From Candidatus Thiodiazotropha sp. (ex Epidulcina cf. delphinae) (GTDB lineage Bacteria > Pseudomonadota > Gammaproteobacteria > Chromatiales > Chromatiaceae), in contig JAHXHS010000009.1 in NCBI GenBank assembly GCA_025656455.1, positions 62,001 through 126,000 of the forward strand: DNA of 64,000 bases, in the 5' to 3' direction. Under the pieces are notes generated by a model, which had not been told where the DNA came from, ran no database searches, and saw only the letters and a program-made list of their open reading frames with translations. Numbering within the stretch: the stretch's first letter is position 1; every line of letters begins with the position of its first letter. Of the stretch, positions 63,167-64,000 are shown in pieces. Both the position numbers and the translations under genes were made by a program.

Positions 63167-63513
63167 CGCTCCTCACCCCAGCGCCATGGTTCATCGGAGT
63201 GCTTCTTTTTACGACGGGAGGATGCACGCTGACGGACTTTACCCTTCCGCTTCAGCAGCTCCATCGGTCGTTGCGATTGTTGCGGAATCAGGCTATCCAG
63301 CCCCGGCAACAGCTCCAATACACGCAGAACCCGGATCATGCTCGACATCTGCGCCGAAGCCCCAGCCTCGATCCGCTCCACCGTCCGCTTGGCAATCCCC
63401 GCCTGCTCAGCCAGCTCCGCCTGGGTCAACTGCAGATCGAGCCGGCGACGTAGGATACGCAGACCGATCTCCGCAAGCACCGTTTCATCCGTCGCTAAAT
63501 TAGATATTTTCAT
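63163..63513 (-). CDS. hipB: HipB-type HTH antitoxin
   Basis: 116 residues from the ATG at 63513; start not certain, as no strong ribosome site is seen and the frame is open upstream. A Cro/CI-like HTH (about 17-70: RLDLQLTQAELAEQAGIAKR) then a basic C-terminal tail. Upstream palindromes built on TTCGCCA suggest self-repression. Longer tail than the minimal HipB. Confidence 0.88.
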   Translation of the reverse strand: MKISNLATDETVLAEIGLRILRRRLDLQLTQAELAEQAGIAKRTVERIEAGASAQMSSMIRVLRVLELLPGLDSLIPQQSQRPMELLKRKGKVRQRASSRRKKKHSDEPWRWGEER

Positions 63514-63599
63514 ATTCGCCAAATATAACGACTTAAGCATCAACAAACTATTTATATCGTCAATTATAGCGATTTTTTTGAATAAATATATTTCTATAT

Positions 63600-63617
63600 T
63601 TCGCCAAAAATGGCGAA
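63600..63617. promoter_or_regulatory. Probable HipB operator palindrome
   Basis: TTCGCCA-AAAA-TGGCGAA, perfect 7-bp arms, 87 bp upstream of the hipB start. Related half-sites: ATTCGCCAAATAT at 63514-63526 just before the start, and TCGCCA near 63641 with TTGCCAAAT near 63658. HipB proteins bind inverted repeats before their own gene. Binding here is inferred from placement and symmetry. Confidence 0.6.
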
Positions 63618-63825
63618 TAAAATTATACAAATACCGCTTCTCGCCATTAATGTCGATTTGCCAAATTAGATTTACCGTCTAAATCGAGCCGGAGATAAGA
63701 TTAGCCGCAAATGGACGCCAATCACCGCAAAGCCTCGCTAATCACATACTTGAATTGAGCTGTTTCTTACATCGAACCCATTCGCGGCTTAATCCGACCT
63801 TCCTAAACCAGGATTGCAAGGAACT

Positions 63826-64000
63826 TCACGATGAGACTATTCCGCCGCCTTTTTTCCTAAAGTGACGAAAAAGCCCATACCGCCATGGACGCATCGCCAA
63901 AACCACGCTCGTGCCATCCCGCTCCCGCAAAGGTAATGCCGCATCGTCACTGGAGAGCTCATCGAACTCCCGGGCAAGATGCTCCATTTTACGTTGAAAT
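63826..64000 (-). CDS. C-terminal part of an unrecognised protein (5' end outside window)
   Basis: An open minus-strand frame from the window edge to a TGA at 63826, about 58 residues: FQRKMEHLAREFDELSSDDA then ALPLRERDGTSVVLAMRPWR. Looks like a real amphipathic protein tail ending in Lys/Gly-rich KKGGGIVSS. Family not recognised. The 310 bp between it and hipB hold the operator-like sites. Confidence 0.6.
   Translation of the reverse strand, partial: FQRKMEHLAREFDELSSDDAALPLRERDGTSVVLAMRPWRYGLFRHFRKKGGGIVSS

Overview
The window is chromosomal DNA of moderately high GC from a gammaproteobacterium. The gene set (surA-pdxA, tldD/pmbA, yhdP-rng-maf-rlmH, tamA-tamB, a GspA/GspB pair, RhlB, nudE-cysQ, OxyR with both redox cysteines) and protein style suggest a Chromatiales-like or sulfur-oxidising lineage; this assignment is inference from gene content only. 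No rRNA, tRNA, CRISPR array, prophage or complete transposase gene was recognised.

Layout. 1-3 kb: the end of lptD, then surA and pdxA with overlapping stop/start codons. 3-15 kb: a leftward cell-envelope/housekeeping block rlmH, maf, rng, yhdP, nitrilase, tldD, pmbA, interrupted by an AT-richer DUF4143-type ATPase gene at 7-8 kb. 15.4-17.1 kb: rhlB and a Cys-cluster protein. 17-28 kb is the accessory part: a one-domain voltage-gated channel with a calcium-type filter, a response regulator, an RloA/AbiLi-type ATPase with a truncated RloB partner, an RHS scrap, an NYN-OST-HTH nuclease, a DUF3289 protein with a lipoprotein partner, a methyltransferase and several gene remnants among palindromic elements. 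28-37 kb: yrfG-type nucleotidase, nudE, cysQ, a tandem-thioredoxin protein, a diguanylate cyclase, a CDGSH protein, bioA, apbE. 37-44 kb: glycosyltransferase, PEBP protein, a redox cluster (AraC, glutaredoxin-like, TrpD2, OxyR) and a CbiX-type protein. 44-48.5 kb: cyclase-FHA protein followed by a large MscS-type channel. 49-55 kb: NUDIX, OB-fold and DUF2058 proteins, patatin, GspB, GspA. 55.8-61.3 kb: tamB and tamA. 61.9-63.5 kb: a HipBA module with palindromes upstream.

The most striking non-gene signal is a dense set of palindromic, MITE-like elements. At least five have long terminal arms (33-34 bp) that enclose two internal hairpins, i.e. a potential three-way junction. Their ends are TA, two abutting copies share one TA, several sit in CTAG, and their ends touch or provide the stop codons of neighbouring genes. 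Different terminal arms carry a related hairpin core. Two copies are almost identical, so movement or conversion was recent. No transposase is present here; an IS630/Tc1-type enzyme acting in trans is an inference. Several other hairpin families (165-bp, 73-bp, 29-bp) are also interspersed and some lie at the broken ends of gene remnants.
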